64,000 nucleotides of DNA from Acidaminococcus fermentans_A (GCF_052216985.1 NZ_JBQOUY010000003.1:1-64000); one strand, 5' to 3'. Positions 52,101 to 59,815 are shown, counted from the stretch's first letter. Translations and numbers: made by a program. Notes: a model not told the origin generated them from the letters alone.

Positions 52101-52402
52101 AAATCATCGACCGTTTCGGGACGCCTCCGGAACAGGTGGTGAACTTATGGCGGGTGGCTGCCCTCCGGGATCTGTGCCGGAAACTGCGGATCACTGGGGT
52201 CGCGGTGCGGCCGGGAGAAGTGCGGATCACCTTTGATCCCCACAGCAAAGCCAATCCGGATGTGCTCCAGGCCCTGATCCGGGAATATGTGCCCCGGGCC
52301 GTCCTGAAGATGGGTCCCCAGCCTCAATTCGTCCTCAAGACCCGAGGCATGAAGGAAGAACCTCTCCAGTGGCTGGAAAAGCATCTTCCCTCCATGCTAT
52401 AA
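49124..52402 (+). CDS. mfd: transcription-repair coupling factor
   Basis: The 1092-residue translocase removes stalled RNA polymerase at lesions and recruits UvrA. In order: UvrB-like damage module (about 1-340, with VRGDILDVFPINAKEPVRIEW in outline), RNA polymerase-interacting domain (about 420-490: VGDYVVHDTQGIGRYMG), RecG-like helicase with Walker A GDVGYGKTEVA and Walker B LIIDEEQRFGV, and the C-terminal TRCF domain (about 960-1060). Length is normal. No terminator separates it from the flippase gene. Confidence 0.97.
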   Translation: MTTTLTKLLIEEKNVREAAELWKRESGPVQLTGLTGSVKAGFLCALQETVQAAQPLVILTVNRESIRPQRRELAYFYPDLAMRELYPASLIHGQVDTRNEQVVAERAAALEMICRKEKGIIFVTAEAAIQKLPAPETLVRENIKLAAGQELEQALVVEKLVKAGYERTDQVDTIGQLAVRGDILDVFPINAKEPVRIEWFDNTIDVIKRFDLDTQRSIGSIPQVGIMPLAVEGQEETSSIFQYLTVDQLAVLDEPSGFFEECRKSWGDNREFADQLLDQETMIAQAGECHLATVSDLGHPYFPQAPKLHVQVRSMAPYNKNTELLQKDLKGWLEQGIHPLIMMGTRDKAAGLAESLKGSGVAVSFSGELKGIPEQGGTVFAGSLTSGFYFWDEKWLLLTESDIFGMQKKRRLTKTKGKGPSLNYFSDIKVGDYVVHDTQGIGRYMGVETIEVNGVHRDYLQLQYAKGDKLHVPVEQVGLLHKYVGNEGTPPKLSNMGRKDWQKATRKAQKAITILATELLRLYAQRKITPGHAFAPDTHWQKEFEDSFPFEETPDQLKAIAEIKADMEKPVPMERLLCGDVGYGKTEVAIRAAFKAVMDGKQVAVLAPTTVLAQQHLLTFSQRMGSFGVRVEMLSRFRTPKQQREIMERVAEGKIDVLIGTHRILNPDVEFHDLGLLIIDEEQRFGVAQKEKIKQRSAGIDVLTLSATPIPRTLHLALVKGRDMSIIESPPEDRLPVETYVAEYDDGMVREALEREIRRGGRIYYVHNRIEGLSRIAAHLRELVPGITIGLAHGRMGEDELEDVMLGFYQGDFDVLLCTTIIENGLDVPLANTIIIDGAENFGLSQLYQMRGRVGRSSRLAYAYFLYKKDRVLSEVAQKRLQAIRDFTELGAGFKIAMRDLEIRGAGNLLGAEQHGQIAGVGFDLYCRLLEKTINTLQNGGNPDEPIPPDPVIEMKLDAYIPDDYIDNPRYKLELYHRLGDMKYEERDDLMDEIIDRFGTPPEQVVNLWRVAALRDLCRKLRITGVAVRPGEVRITFDPHSKANPDVLQALIREYVPRAVLKMGPQPQFVLKTRGMKEEPLQWLEKHLPSML

Positions 52403-52409
52403 TCACTAA

Positions 52410-52437
52410 GAGTGAAGAGTGAAGAGTGAAGAGTGAA
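52410..52437. repeat. solo heptad array between mfd and the flippase gene
   Basis: Four tandem AGTGAAG-type heptads fill the 49-bp gap between the two genes. The heptad equals that at the left end of element C, but here there is no element body and no partner array. Confidence 0.7.
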
Positions 52438-52451
52438 GGGAGGCGGCAGGG

Positions 52452-53996
52452 ATGGCAGACCGATTCATGAAAGGGACATTGGTCCTGACGGCAGCGGGGC
52501 TCCTGGTAAAGATCTTGGGATCGGTGAACCGGATCCTCCTTTCTCGGCTATTGGGGGGGGAAGGCATCGGGCTGTACCAGATCGCTTATCCTCTGTATCT
52601 CTTGCTGGTGGCCCTGTCGTCCGCCGGAATCCCAGCGGCCATGTCCATCCTGATTTCCCGGCGGGCCGCTGTAGGGGACCGGCAGGGTGCCAAGGGGATC
52701 CTGGGGATCTCGGCTGGCCTGATGGCGCTGGCAGGAATCTTTTTTGCCGGGCTGGCCTGGGTCCTGGTCCCTTGGCTCATCGATGGGGGAATTGTCAAAG
52801 ACGGACGGGCTCGGCTTGCTATGCTGGCCTTGGTCCCGGCCATCGGACTGTCCATTCCCGTAGCCTGTTTCCGAGGCTATTTCCAGGGTTTCCAGGAAAT
52901 GACCCCTACGGCAGTCTCCCAGATCCTGGAACAGTTCACCCGGGTGGTCACGATGGTCCTTTTGGCCTGGGTCCTGCTGCCGAAAGGGCTGGCTTGGGGG
53001 GCTGCCGGTGCCGCCTTCGGGGCCGTCCCTGGAGCTGTGGTGAGCCTGGTTCTCCTCTTGTGGTTCTTCCATCAGCAGCAGAAACGCTGGCGGAGGGAAC
53101 CGCTTTCCCCTGTGGAGGAAGGACAGCCGTCTCTCCGGGCAACCGCCTGGCAGCTGATTTCTTTGGCCCTGCCGGTGACTTGTGCGAACCTGATGGTACC
53201 GGTGGTCAGCGGCATCGAGATGATCCTGGTACCGGAACGGCTGCTGGCTGCTGGGTTTACGGTGGTCGCTTCTACCAGGGCCCTGGGGTATCTGTCCGGT
53301 ATGGCTATGCCTTTGGTGAACATGGGGACCATCCCCACCAATTCTTTGGCCGCTTCCGTGGTGCCGGCAGTGGCAGAAGCCAAAGCCTTGGGCCGGAGAG
53401 ACCTGATGGAGGGCAAGACACGCCGGGCCTTCCGCTTCTTCCTGCTGCTGAACGTGCCGGCTGCTGTGGGAGTGGGGCTCCTGGGGACACCCATTTCCCA
53501 GGTGCTCTACGGCACCGTCCATGCAGGAATGGTGATCACCGCCCTGGCCCCGGCCATTTTCTTCCTGGGACTCCATCAGGTGTCCACGGCTATCCTCCAG
53601 GGGTTGGGCCATACCCGGGTCCCTATGGTGAATATGCTGCTGAGCCTTTTTGTCAAGGTCGGACTTCTCTGGACCCTTACGGCCGATCCATTTTGGAATA
53701 TCCAGGGGGCGGCTTGGGCTACTGATGCCAATCTGGCCGCAGCCGGGATGGGGAATCTGCTGTGGATGTATCACAGTGACCGGCTGACCATGCCGGGAAA
53801 AAACTGCCTGCGGATCGCTTTGGCAGCAGCTGTCATGGGTCTGGCCATATGGGCTGTAGGTCCGGCGGCAGCCCGGATCAGTACGGGGCCCGTGCTCCCG
53901 TTGGCCCTGGAGATCTTCTTAGGCGCTGCAGTCTATGGCTTGTGTCTCCTGGGTACTGGAGAATTGAAATACAGTGAGCTGATAAAAAGGAAATGA
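52452..53996 (+). CDS. MOP-family flippase (SpoVB/MurJ-like polysaccharide exporter)
   Basis: The 514-residue membrane protein has about 14 hydrophobic helices and the SpoVB/MurJ pattern: KGTLVLTAAGLLVKILGSVNRI at the N-terminus (outline), GEGIGLYQIAYPLYLL and CFRGYFQGFQEMTPTAVSQILEQ. Such proteins flip lipid-linked cell-wall precursors or other glycans. The exact cargo is unknown; Firmicutes often have several paralogues. GGGAGG lies upstream of the ATG, right after the heptad array. It is followed by mazG, as in many Firmicutes. Confidence 0.85.
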   Translation: MADRFMKGTLVLTAAGLLVKILGSVNRILLSRLLGGEGIGLYQIAYPLYLLLVALSSAGIPAAMSILISRRAAVGDRQGAKGILGISAGLMALAGIFFAGLAWVLVPWLIDGGIVKDGRARLAMLALVPAIGLSIPVACFRGYFQGFQEMTPTAVSQILEQFTRVVTMVLLAWVLLPKGLAWGAAGAAFGAVPGAVVSLVLLLWFFHQQQKRWRREPLSPVEEGQPSLRATAWQLISLALPVTCANLMVPVVSGIEMILVPERLLAAGFTVVASTRALGYLSGMAMPLVNMGTIPTNSLAASVVPAVAEAKALGRRDLMEGKTRRAFRFFLLLNVPAAVGVGLLGTPISQVLYGTVHAGMVITALAPAIFFLGLHQVSTAILQGLGHTRVPMVNMLLSLFVKVGLLWTLTADPFWNIQGAAWATDANLAAAGMGNLLWMYHSDRLTMPGKNCLRIALAAAVMGLAIWAVGPAAARISTGPVLPLALEIFLGAAVYGLCLLGTGELKYSELIKRK

Positions 53997-54004
53997 GGCA
54001 TAGT

Positions 54005-54829
54005 ATGAAAACACTCCATGAAAAGGGAATCCATGAACTGGGCGTATTGGATCTGCGTCCGCTGATCGAACTGGTGCGGGTCCTGCGGGAACCCGGGGGC
54101 TGCCCCTGGGATCGGGTGCAGACCCATACCAGCATGCGGCGGGAACTGGTGGAAGAAGTCTATGAAATGCTGGAAGCTATCGATGATGGCAATGTGGCCG
54201 GCATGCGGGAAGAAATGGGGGATGTGCTCCTCCAAGTGGTATTCCACGCCCGCCTGGCTGAAGAAGAGGGCCTGTTCACCATGCAGGACGTCATCGATGA
54301 CTTGGTGAAGAAACTGGTCCACCGCCATCCTCATGTCTTCGGGGACACTCAGGTCAGCGGGGCCGGGGAAGTGATGCGGAACTGGGAGGAACTGAAGGCA
54401 GAAGAGAAAAAAGAACGGACACATGCCCTGGATGGAATCGCCAAGGGACTGCCAGCCCTGATGCGGGCCTACAAACTCAGCGCTAAAGCCGCAAAAACCG
54501 GCTTTGAATGGCCTGATGCCTCTGCCGCATGGGATAAGGTCCAGGAAGAGAAAAAAGAGCTCCAGGAGGCGGCTGCGGCTTCAGATCAAGAACGGACCGA
54601 AGAGGAATTGGGAGATCTTTTCTTCGCCTTAGCGGTCTACGCCCGGAAATTGGGACTGGAGCCGGAAACGGCGCTGAACCGGGCCAATAATAAATTCCAG
54701 CAGCGGTTCCAGCGCCTGGAAGAACAGGTACGGGCAGCAGGGAAGACGTGGAAAGACCTTTCCCTGGAAGATATGGAAGCTGGATGGAAGGCTGCCAAAC
54801 AATCTCTCCGACAGCCGTCCGAAAAGTGA
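54005..54829 (+). CDS. mazG: nucleoside triphosphate pyrophosphohydrolase
   Basis: The 274-residue protein has two MazG domains. The first (about 10-115) has GGCPWDRVQTHTSMRRELVEEVYEMLEAI and EEMGDVLLQVVFHARLAEE (both in outline) with the EExxE metal site; the second (about 155-260) repeats EELGDLFFALAVYARKLG. It degrades NTPs to NMPs and can clear abnormal nucleotides. The ATG at 54005 is preferred because GAGG lies 6 bp before it; one at 53993 overlaps the flippase stop. Confidence 0.93.
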   Translation: MKTLHEKGIHELGVLDLRPLIELVRVLREPGGCPWDRVQTHTSMRRELVEEVYEMLEAIDDGNVAGMREEMGDVLLQVVFHARLAEEEGLFTMQDVIDDLVKKLVHRHPHVFGDTQVSGAGEVMRNWEELKAEEKKERTHALDGIAKGLPALMRAYKLSAKAAKTGFEWPDASAAWDKVQEEKKELQEAAAASDQERTEEELGDLFFALAVYARKLGLEPETALNRANNKFQQRFQRLEEQVRAAGKTWKDLSLEDMEAGWKAAKQSLRQPSEK

Positions 54830-54907
54830 CAAAATGGCTGGAAGCCCCTGTCCATGCGGTTGTTTTCAAGATTTTTCCAAAAAACACGTGCATTTTTCCT
54901 ATGTTTG

Positions 54908-54916
54908 TGCTAATAT
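54908..54916 (+). promoter_or_regulatory. extended -10 promoter of the HU gene
   Basis: TGC-TAATAT lies 56 bp before the HU start; no clear -35. The leader holds a small GCGCC/GGGCGC hairpin. Confidence 0.45.
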
Positions 54917-54972
54917 GACCATAGTCAGGCGCCATACAAAGGGCGCAATACCCAATTAGGAGGACTTTTCTT

Positions 54973-55248
54973 ATGAACAAAAGTGAATTGATCGCTGAAG
55001 TTGCGTCCAAAACCGCACTGCCCAAAAAAGATGCTGAAAAGGCTGTGAACGCTTTCATTGATACTGTCAAAGAAGCCGTTGCCAAGAAGGATAAGGTACA
55101 ACTGATCGGGTTCGGTACTTTTGAAGCTCGTGTCCGCAACGCCCGCAACGGAAAGAATCCTCGCACTGGCGAAACCATTAAGATTGCAGAAGCCAATGTT
55201 CCTGCTTTCAAGGCTGGGAAAGCTTTCAAGGATGCCGTAAACAAATAA
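54973..55248 (+). CDS. hup: DNA-binding protein HU
   Basis: The 91-residue histone-like protein compacts and bends DNA as a dimer. MNKSELIAEVASKTALPKKDAEKAVNAF (outline) is the helical base, LIGFGTFEARVRNARNGKNP the DNA-clamp arm region, and VPAFKAGKAFKDAVN the C-terminus. It has a strong AGGAGG and its own terminator. Confidence 0.97.
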   Translation: MNKSELIAEVASKTALPKKDAEKAVNAFIDTVKEAVAKKDKVQLIGFGTFEARVRNARNGKNPRTGETIKIAEANVPAFKAGKAFKDAVNK

Positions 55249-55260
55249 GAGGCGGATTCA

Positions 55261-55296
55261 GCAACCTGATGCTCCCGGTATCAGGTTGCTTTTTTA
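55261..55296 (+). terminator. rho-independent terminator of the HU gene
   Basis: GCAACCTGAT and ATCAGGTTGC form a 10-bp perfect stem followed by seven T residues. Confidence 0.93.
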
Positions 55297-55342
55297 TCCC
55301 AGGCCTTTTGTCCTCTGGGCCCGGGTATGGAAAGGCGACGAG

Positions 55343-55624
55343 ATGAGTTCCAGAAACAAGCTCAACAAGAGATTCCTGATAGTGATCCTGGTATGCACAC
55401 TGCCTCTGCTCAAGAATGTGGCGGAACAGGGATTCCAGATCTTCCAGCTCCACCAGGAAAGGGTTCGGACCGAAAAGAAAGTCCAGCAGCTGAAAGCCGA
55501 GAATCTGGCATTGGAAAAGGAAAAAGAGAATCTGGGAGATATCCACTATATCGAGAAGGTCGCTCGGGAGGAGCACAATATGGTGGGGAAGAACGAAATC
55601 CCTTTGTTCATGGTGAAAAAATAA
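55343..55624 (+). CDS. septum formation initiator family protein (DivIC/FtsB-like)
   Basis: The 93-residue protein has one membrane helix (about 12-30) and a coiled coil with regular Leu/Lys/Glu heptads (about 33-68: KKVQQLKAENLALEKEKENL), followed by the family motif IHYIEKVAREEHNMVGKNEI (20 residues). DivIC/FtsB proteins join the divisome with FtsL and FtsQ/DivIB. The ATG at 55343 gives a typical length. A hairpin starts at the stop codon. Confidence 0.85.
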   Translation: MSSRNKLNKRFLIVILVCTLPLLKNVAEQGFQIFQLHQERVRTEKKVQQLKAENLALEKEKENLGDIHYIEKVAREEHNMVGKNEIPLFMVKK

Positions 55625-55656
55625 TGGGGCTGTTGCATGCGCAACAGCCCCATTTT
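55624..55656. terminator. bidirectional terminator between divIC-like and sdaAA genes
   Basis: ATGGGGCTGTTGC and GCAACAGCCCCAT form a 13-bp perfect stem with an ATGC loop, followed by TTTT. It carries the same stem core as the hairpins beside the heptad elements, but no element is attached here. Confidence 0.8.
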
Positions 55657-55661
55657 GGGCT

Positions 55662-56546
55662 TCAGCCTTTTCCGAATACCTGTTCCTTCAATCTTTTGCC
55701 AGTTTTGGTGACAGCCAAGCCACCGCCGGCAGTTTCCCGGAGGGAGGCAGGGAGAGCATTGCCTACGGCCCGCATGGCTTCGATGCATTCGTCCACTGGG
55801 ATACAGGAACGGATGCCTGCCAGGGCCATATCCGCCGCAGAGAAGGCAATGACCACGCCGCTGGCGTTCCGTTTGATGCAGGGGATCTCAACCAGGCCAG
55901 CCACAGGATCGCACACTAGGCCCAGCTGGTTGGCGATGGCCATGGCACAGGCATCGGCGGCCTGCTGGGGAGTGCCCCCTGCCAGCTCTACCAGAGCTGC
56001 CGCCGCCATGCCGGAAGCACTGCCGCATTCTGCCTGGCAGCCTCCCTGGGCTCCGGCGATGCAGGCATTCTGGGCGATGACCATACCGAAGGCCCCTGCA
56101 GTGAAGATGGACAGGACTACATCCTTCCGGTCCGCTCCCTTTTCTTCCATCAGGGTCAAGAGACAGCCGGGCAGGATGCCGCAGCTGCCAGCCGTGGGGG
56201 TGGCCACGATCCGCCCCATGGAGGCATTGCAGCCGGCTACGGAAAGAGCACGGGCGATAGCATGGCCGATGATGGTGCCGGACAGCCCTCCCTGGGTCCG
56301 GGCCGTATAGTCATTCATTTTCCAGCCTTCTCCGCCGGTGAGCCCGGAGGTGGACCGCTGGTCTTTTCTTTTTCCGAATTTCACTGCGTCGATCATCACG
56401 TCCAGATCCGTGGACATTTTGTCGAACAGTGCTTTTGGGCTTTGTTCCAGAGATTCTGCTTGGTCCGCCAGGACCAGTTCGCTGATTTTCTTGCCGCTTT
56501 TTTCTGCGGCTTCCACCAATTCAGCAATGGATGTATAGGTTAGCAT
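55662..56546 (-). CDS. sdaAA: L-serine dehydratase, iron-sulfur-dependent, alpha subunit
   Basis: The 294-residue subunit, with SdaAB, deaminates serine to pyruvate. Cluster-binding Cys motifs typical of the family are ATPTAGSCGILPGCLL, GAQGGCQAECGSASGMA and CDPVAGLVEIPCIKRN. The ATG at 56546 is chosen because GAGGAGG lies just upstream; the longer frame to 56561 lacks one. It is 11 bp downstream of sdaAB. Serine breakdown to pyruvate fits amino-acid fermentation. Confidence 0.95.
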   Translation of the reverse strand: MLTYTSIAELVEAAEKSGKKISELVLADQAESLEQSPKALFDKMSTDLDVMIDAVKFGKRKDQRSTSGLTGGEGWKMNDYTARTQGGLSGTIIGHAIARALSVAGCNASMGRIVATPTAGSCGILPGCLLTLMEEKGADRKDVVLSIFTAGAFGMVIAQNACIAGAQGGCQAECGSASGMAAAALVELAGGTPQQAADACAMAIANQLGLVCDPVAGLVEIPCIKRNASGVVIAFSAADMALAGIRSCIPVDECIEAMRAVGNALPASLRETAGGGLAVTKTGKRLKEQVFGKG

Positions 56547-56557
56547 GGGATTCCTCC

Positions 56558-57223
56558 TCAAATAGCTCGGATCAGGACCACATTGGTCACATACTGGACG
56601 GAGCGGATGGCATCGATCACGTCCGCTGGGGGCAGCCCGTCGATTTCGATGGTCATCATAGCGATGCCGCCTTTAACCGGCCGGGACAGCTTGAAGTTGG
56701 CGATGTTGATGTCCTTGTGTTTCTGCCACATGATATTGGTGACGGCGGCGATGACTCCCGGACGGTCATAGTGGGGAACCAGGATGGTATTCCGCTCTCC
56801 TGTGAAATCCACCTTCATGCCATCCACATAGTCCACCCGGATATTGCCTCCGCCGATGCTGGCGCCCTGGACCGTATGCTGGCTGCCATCGGCACAGGTG
56901 ACCTGGATCCGGGCTGTATTGGGATGGGTATTGGGGATATCAGTGGGGATATAGGTATACTGGATGCCTTTTTGGTCAGCAATGGAAAAGATGCTGCGGA
57001 TTTCTTCCGAATAGCTGTGGTAGCCCAGGATCCCGGCCAGAAGGGCTTTATCGGTACCGTGACCTTTGTAGGTCTTGGCAAAGGAACCGGACAGCTCGAT
57101 CCGGATTTCCTTAGGCTCGCTCTGGAGCAGCTTGTTGGCTACCCGTCCCAGACGGACGGCGCCTGCTGTATGGGAACTGGAGGGACCGATCATGACCGGC
57201 CCGATGATATCGAAAATATTCAT
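56558..57223 (-). CDS. sdaAB: L-serine dehydratase, iron-sulfur-dependent, beta subunit
   Basis: The 221-residue subunit starts MNIFDIIGPVMIGPSSSHTA, the family N-terminus (residues 1-72 in the active complex, with the serine-binding SSSH). An ACT-type domain forms the C-terminal part (about 145-220: VPHYDRPGVIAAVTNIM). The ATG at 57223 follows AGGAGG. It is the first of the two subunit genes and follows the DAACS transporter gene, separated by a 219-bp leader with an unusual inverted repeat. Confidence 0.95.
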   Translation of the reverse strand: MNIFDIIGPVMIGPSSSHTAGAVRLGRVANKLLQSEPKEIRIELSGSFAKTYKGHGTDKALLAGILGYHSYSEEIRSIFSIADQKGIQYTYIPTDIPNTHPNTARIQVTCADGSQHTVQGASIGGGNIRVDYVDGMKVDFTGERNTILVPHYDRPGVIAAVTNIMWQKHKDINIANFKLSRPVKGGIAMMTIEIDGLPPADVIDAIRSVQYVTNVVLIRAI

Positions 57224-57251
57224 GTTGGACCTCCTGATAAAAAGGAATATA

Positions 57252-57434
57252 AAAAACGTTCCATGCTCCTGGGTCCGGATCGGGCTGGAAACTGTGGCTC
57301 TGTTGTGGGAGAAGGGAGTTGGAAAGGGAAGGATCAAGACAATTGTTGGATATCCCTGACAACAAAACCACGGTGCCTGAAAGCAATCAGGCAGACAGCT
57401 GCAGCTGGAGTACAGGTGGAGATGGAACGTTTTT
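57252..57434. repeat. 13-bp inverted repeat bracketing the sdaAB leader
   Basis: AAAAACGTTCCAT (57252-57264) and ATGGAACGTTTTT (57422-57434) are exact complements 157 bp apart. They span nearly the whole gap between the transporter stop (57443) and the sdaAB start (57223). Between them lies a weak minus-strand hairpin, TGCCTGA/TCAGGCA (57373-57392). Confidence 0.6.
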
Positions 57435-57442
57435 AGCGTAAA

Positions 57443-58633
57443 TTATTTCTTAATCCAGGTTTTGTAGATCTTGTCTACAATCACCGCAATGGCGTTGTCC
57501 CCGGATACGTTGCAGGCAGTCCCGAAGGAATCCTGGGTGATGTACAGGGCTACCATCAGGGCACAGATAGGACCGTTGGGGTCTCCCTGTTCTTTCCCGA
57601 AGATCATCCACAAAAAGGGCAGGGCCGTCATGATAGAACCGCCGGGGGCTCCCGGAGACGCCACCATGGCTACCCCCAGAGTCATGATGAAGGGGATGAC
57701 CGTACCCAGATGGATAGGAATCTGGTACATGAGGCAGACCGCCGTAGCACAGGCTGTAATGGTGATCATGGAGCCGCACATATGGATGTTGGCACATAGA
57801 GGAATCACGAAGTTGCGGATCTGTTCGCAGACACCGTCAGCCTTAGAACATTCCAGGTTCACCGGGATAGTGGCTGCAGAAGACTGGGTCCCCAGGGCTG
57901 TGGTATAGCCAGGGATCTGGTTCTTCATCAGGGTGAAGGGGTTCTTCCCGCTGAAGGAACCGGCAATCATGAATTGGATCACCAGCAGGATCAGATGCAT
58001 GGCGATGACCACCAGGAAAACTTTCCAGAGGACGCTCAGGATCACAAAAGTCTTGCCGGAGCGGGTCATGTCCACAAAGGTACCGCAGATGTACAGCGGC
58101 AGGAAGGGGACGATGGCGTGGGTCAGGACCTGATCGATGATCTTAGAGAAATCTTTGAAGCTGTTGTACAAAGTATCCCCGATTTCTTTTCCCCGGAGAG
58201 AGGACAGGCACAGGCCGATGATGAAGGCCAGCACTACTGCAGAAATGGTATCCAGGATGGGCGGGATGGTAATGGAAAAGAAAGGCGGCAGGCTTTTGCC
58301 GGTGGTCTTGGCCAGTTCATCCAATACCCCGGCACTGATGAAAGAGGGGAACAGGGTATCGGCCACCGTGAAGGAGAAGGTACCCCCTACAAGGGTGGAA
58401 CCGTAGGCCAGGATAGCGGTGATCAGGAGCAGCTTGCCTGCCCCCTGGGACAGATCGGCGATCCCCATGGTCACATAGGCCAGGATCATTAAAGGAATGA
58501 CGAATTTCAGGAAATTACTGAAGATACCGGAAAGGGTGACGACGGTGCGGCAGATATCTTCCGGCAGATACTGTCCTATCAGGATACCGATGATGATGGC
58601 AATGATGATTTTTGGTACGAGACCGAGTTTCAT
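57443..58633 (-). CDS. dicarboxylate/amino acid:cation symporter (DAACS family)
   Basis: The 396-residue protein has the glutamate-transporter fold: about eight hydrophobic helices plus the two re-entrant loops (TQSSAATIPVNLE and the matching SPGAPGGSIMTALP region) and DSFGTACNVSGDNAIAVIV for substrate and Na+ binding. By context (sdaAB-sdaAA next) it probably imports serine or threonine, as SstT does; glutamate or dicarboxylates are alternatives. The ATG at 58633 follows GGGGAGG. It is divergent from a LysR-type regulator. Confidence 0.85.
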   Translation of the reverse strand: MKLGLVPKIIIAIIIGILIGQYLPEDICRTVVTLSGIFSNFLKFVIPLMILAYVTMGIADLSQGAGKLLLITAILAYGSTLVGGTFSFTVADTLFPSFISAGVLDELAKTTGKSLPPFFSITIPPILDTISAVVLAFIIGLCLSSLRGKEIGDTLYNSFKDFSKIIDQVLTHAIVPFLPLYICGTFVDMTRSGKTFVILSVLWKVFLVVIAMHLILLVIQFMIAGSFSGKNPFTLMKNQIPGYTTALGTQSSAATIPVNLECSKADGVCEQIRNFVIPLCANIHMCGSMITITACATAVCLMYQIPIHLGTVIPFIMTLGVAMVASPGAPGGSIMTALPFLWMIFGKEQGDPNGPICALMVALYITQDSFGTACNVSGDNAIAVIVDKIYKTWIKK

Positions 58634-58747
58634 GAAATAACCTCCCCTGAACTTGACAAACCGATTCCCGCCGGCAGGGAATCGCACGTTTGACTTTTCT
58701 GTTAATTCAGTGTACTATGGTTATGCTCATAAAGCAAATTAATAAAA

Positions 58748-58760
58748 TCGATTCAATCGA
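58748..58760. promoter_or_regulatory. candidate LysR-type operator
   Basis: TCGATTCAATCGA is a T-N11-A dyad, symmetric except for its centre base, in the 164-bp gap between the divergent DAACS and LysR genes. It lies 38 bp before the LysR start, where self-repression and activation of the other gene are often combined in this family. Confidence 0.5.
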
Positions 58761-58797
58761 TGAAAATTTTTAATACTTCCAAAAGGCGGTTGACAAA

Positions 58798-59742
58798 ATG
58801 GAACTAAGAGAATTGAAAAGCTTTCTGAAAATTATGGAAGTGGAAAGTTTTTCCCGGGCAGCGAAGGAACTGGGATACTCACAGTCCGCTCTCAGTGTAC
58901 AAATCCATTCGTTGGAAACAGAGCTGGGCGTCCGCCTCTTTGATCGTCTTGGAAAACAGGTGGCCTTGACGCCTCCAGGCAGGGAACTGGCCCGGAGAGT
59001 GCTTCCCATCCTCCAGGAAGTGGCTGAAGTAGAGAATGTGATGCACAACCGGCCTTCTACGGCTGTGCTCCGGCTGGGGATGATCGAAAGCCTGTGCAAG
59101 GCCCATATGCCGCAGATCATGGATTATGTATCCCGGAACCTGCCTCATTTCCACATCACCATCTCCATCGATTCGCCCAGTGTACTCCTGGATGCCCTGA
59201 ACCACAACAAAGTGGATCTGGTCTACGTATTGGACAAACCTCTCTTTGATGTGAAATGGGTGAAGGTGTTCCAGAAACGGGAGAACATCGTCTTTGTCTG
59301 TTCCCAGGATTCTCCTTTTGCCCGGAGAACGGACGTCCCCCTGGAAGAAGTGATCCGGCAGCCCTTTTTCCTTACAGAGAAGGCGGACAACTACCGGCTC
59401 AGCCTGGATCAGCGCCTGGCAGCCCGGCAGCTGGTATTGGAACCTTTATTGGAAGTCAGCGATACCGGCTTCATCCTGGACATGGTCCAGCGGAACCTGG
59501 GACTTTCTTTCCTGCCTCAGTATGTGGTGGAGAACTGTCCATTCCGAGACAGGCTCCAGATCCTTCGGGTCAGGGATTTCCAGATGCATATGTACCGTCA
59601 GCTGTTCTATCACAAAGACAAATGGCTGACCCAAGCCATGAAAGTATTTCTCCAGCTGGCCCAGCAGGAAAATCCTCCGGATGAGAGACTGGATAGGCAG
59701 GAGATTTCCCGAAAAAAGAGAAAGGGCTCTTGCATGGGCTAG
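58798..59742 (+). CDS. LysR-family transcriptional regulator
   Basis: The 314-residue regulator has an N-terminal winged helix-turn-helix (about 1-60: FLKIMEVESFSRAAKELGYSQ, outline) and a substrate-binding domain (about 88-290). It is transcribed away from the DAACS-sdaAB-sdaAA genes and most likely controls them in response to serine or a related compound (inference from divergent arrangement). A T-N11-A dyad lies between the genes. AAAAGGCGG is a modest ribosome binding site. Confidence 0.9.
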   Translation: MELRELKSFLKIMEVESFSRAAKELGYSQSALSVQIHSLETELGVRLFDRLGKQVALTPPGRELARRVLPILQEVAEVENVMHNRPSTAVLRLGMIESLCKAHMPQIMDYVSRNLPHFHITISIDSPSVLLDALNHNKVDLVYVLDKPLFDVKWVKVFQKRENIVFVCSQDSPFARRTDVPLEEVIRQPFFLTEKADNYRLSLDQRLAARQLVLEPLLEVSDTGFILDMVQRNLGLSFLPQYVVENCPFRDRLQILRVRDFQMHMYRQLFYHKDKWLTQAMKVFLQLAQQENPPDERLDRQEISRKKRKGSCMG

Positions 59743-59758
59743 GGGAGTATGATATAAT
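59730..59758 (+). promoter_or_regulatory. rpmE: promoter of rpmE
   Basis: TTGCAT (59730-59735) and a perfect TATAAT (59753-59758) are 17 bp apart, with TGA before the -10; a strong site, as expected for a ribosomal gene. It overlaps the end of the LysR gene. Confidence 0.75.
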
Positions 59759-59815
59759 TGTCAAGCGTTAATGTCGGGATATATTAATGCAATTTTAGAA
59801 AGAGGTGTTTCAGGA

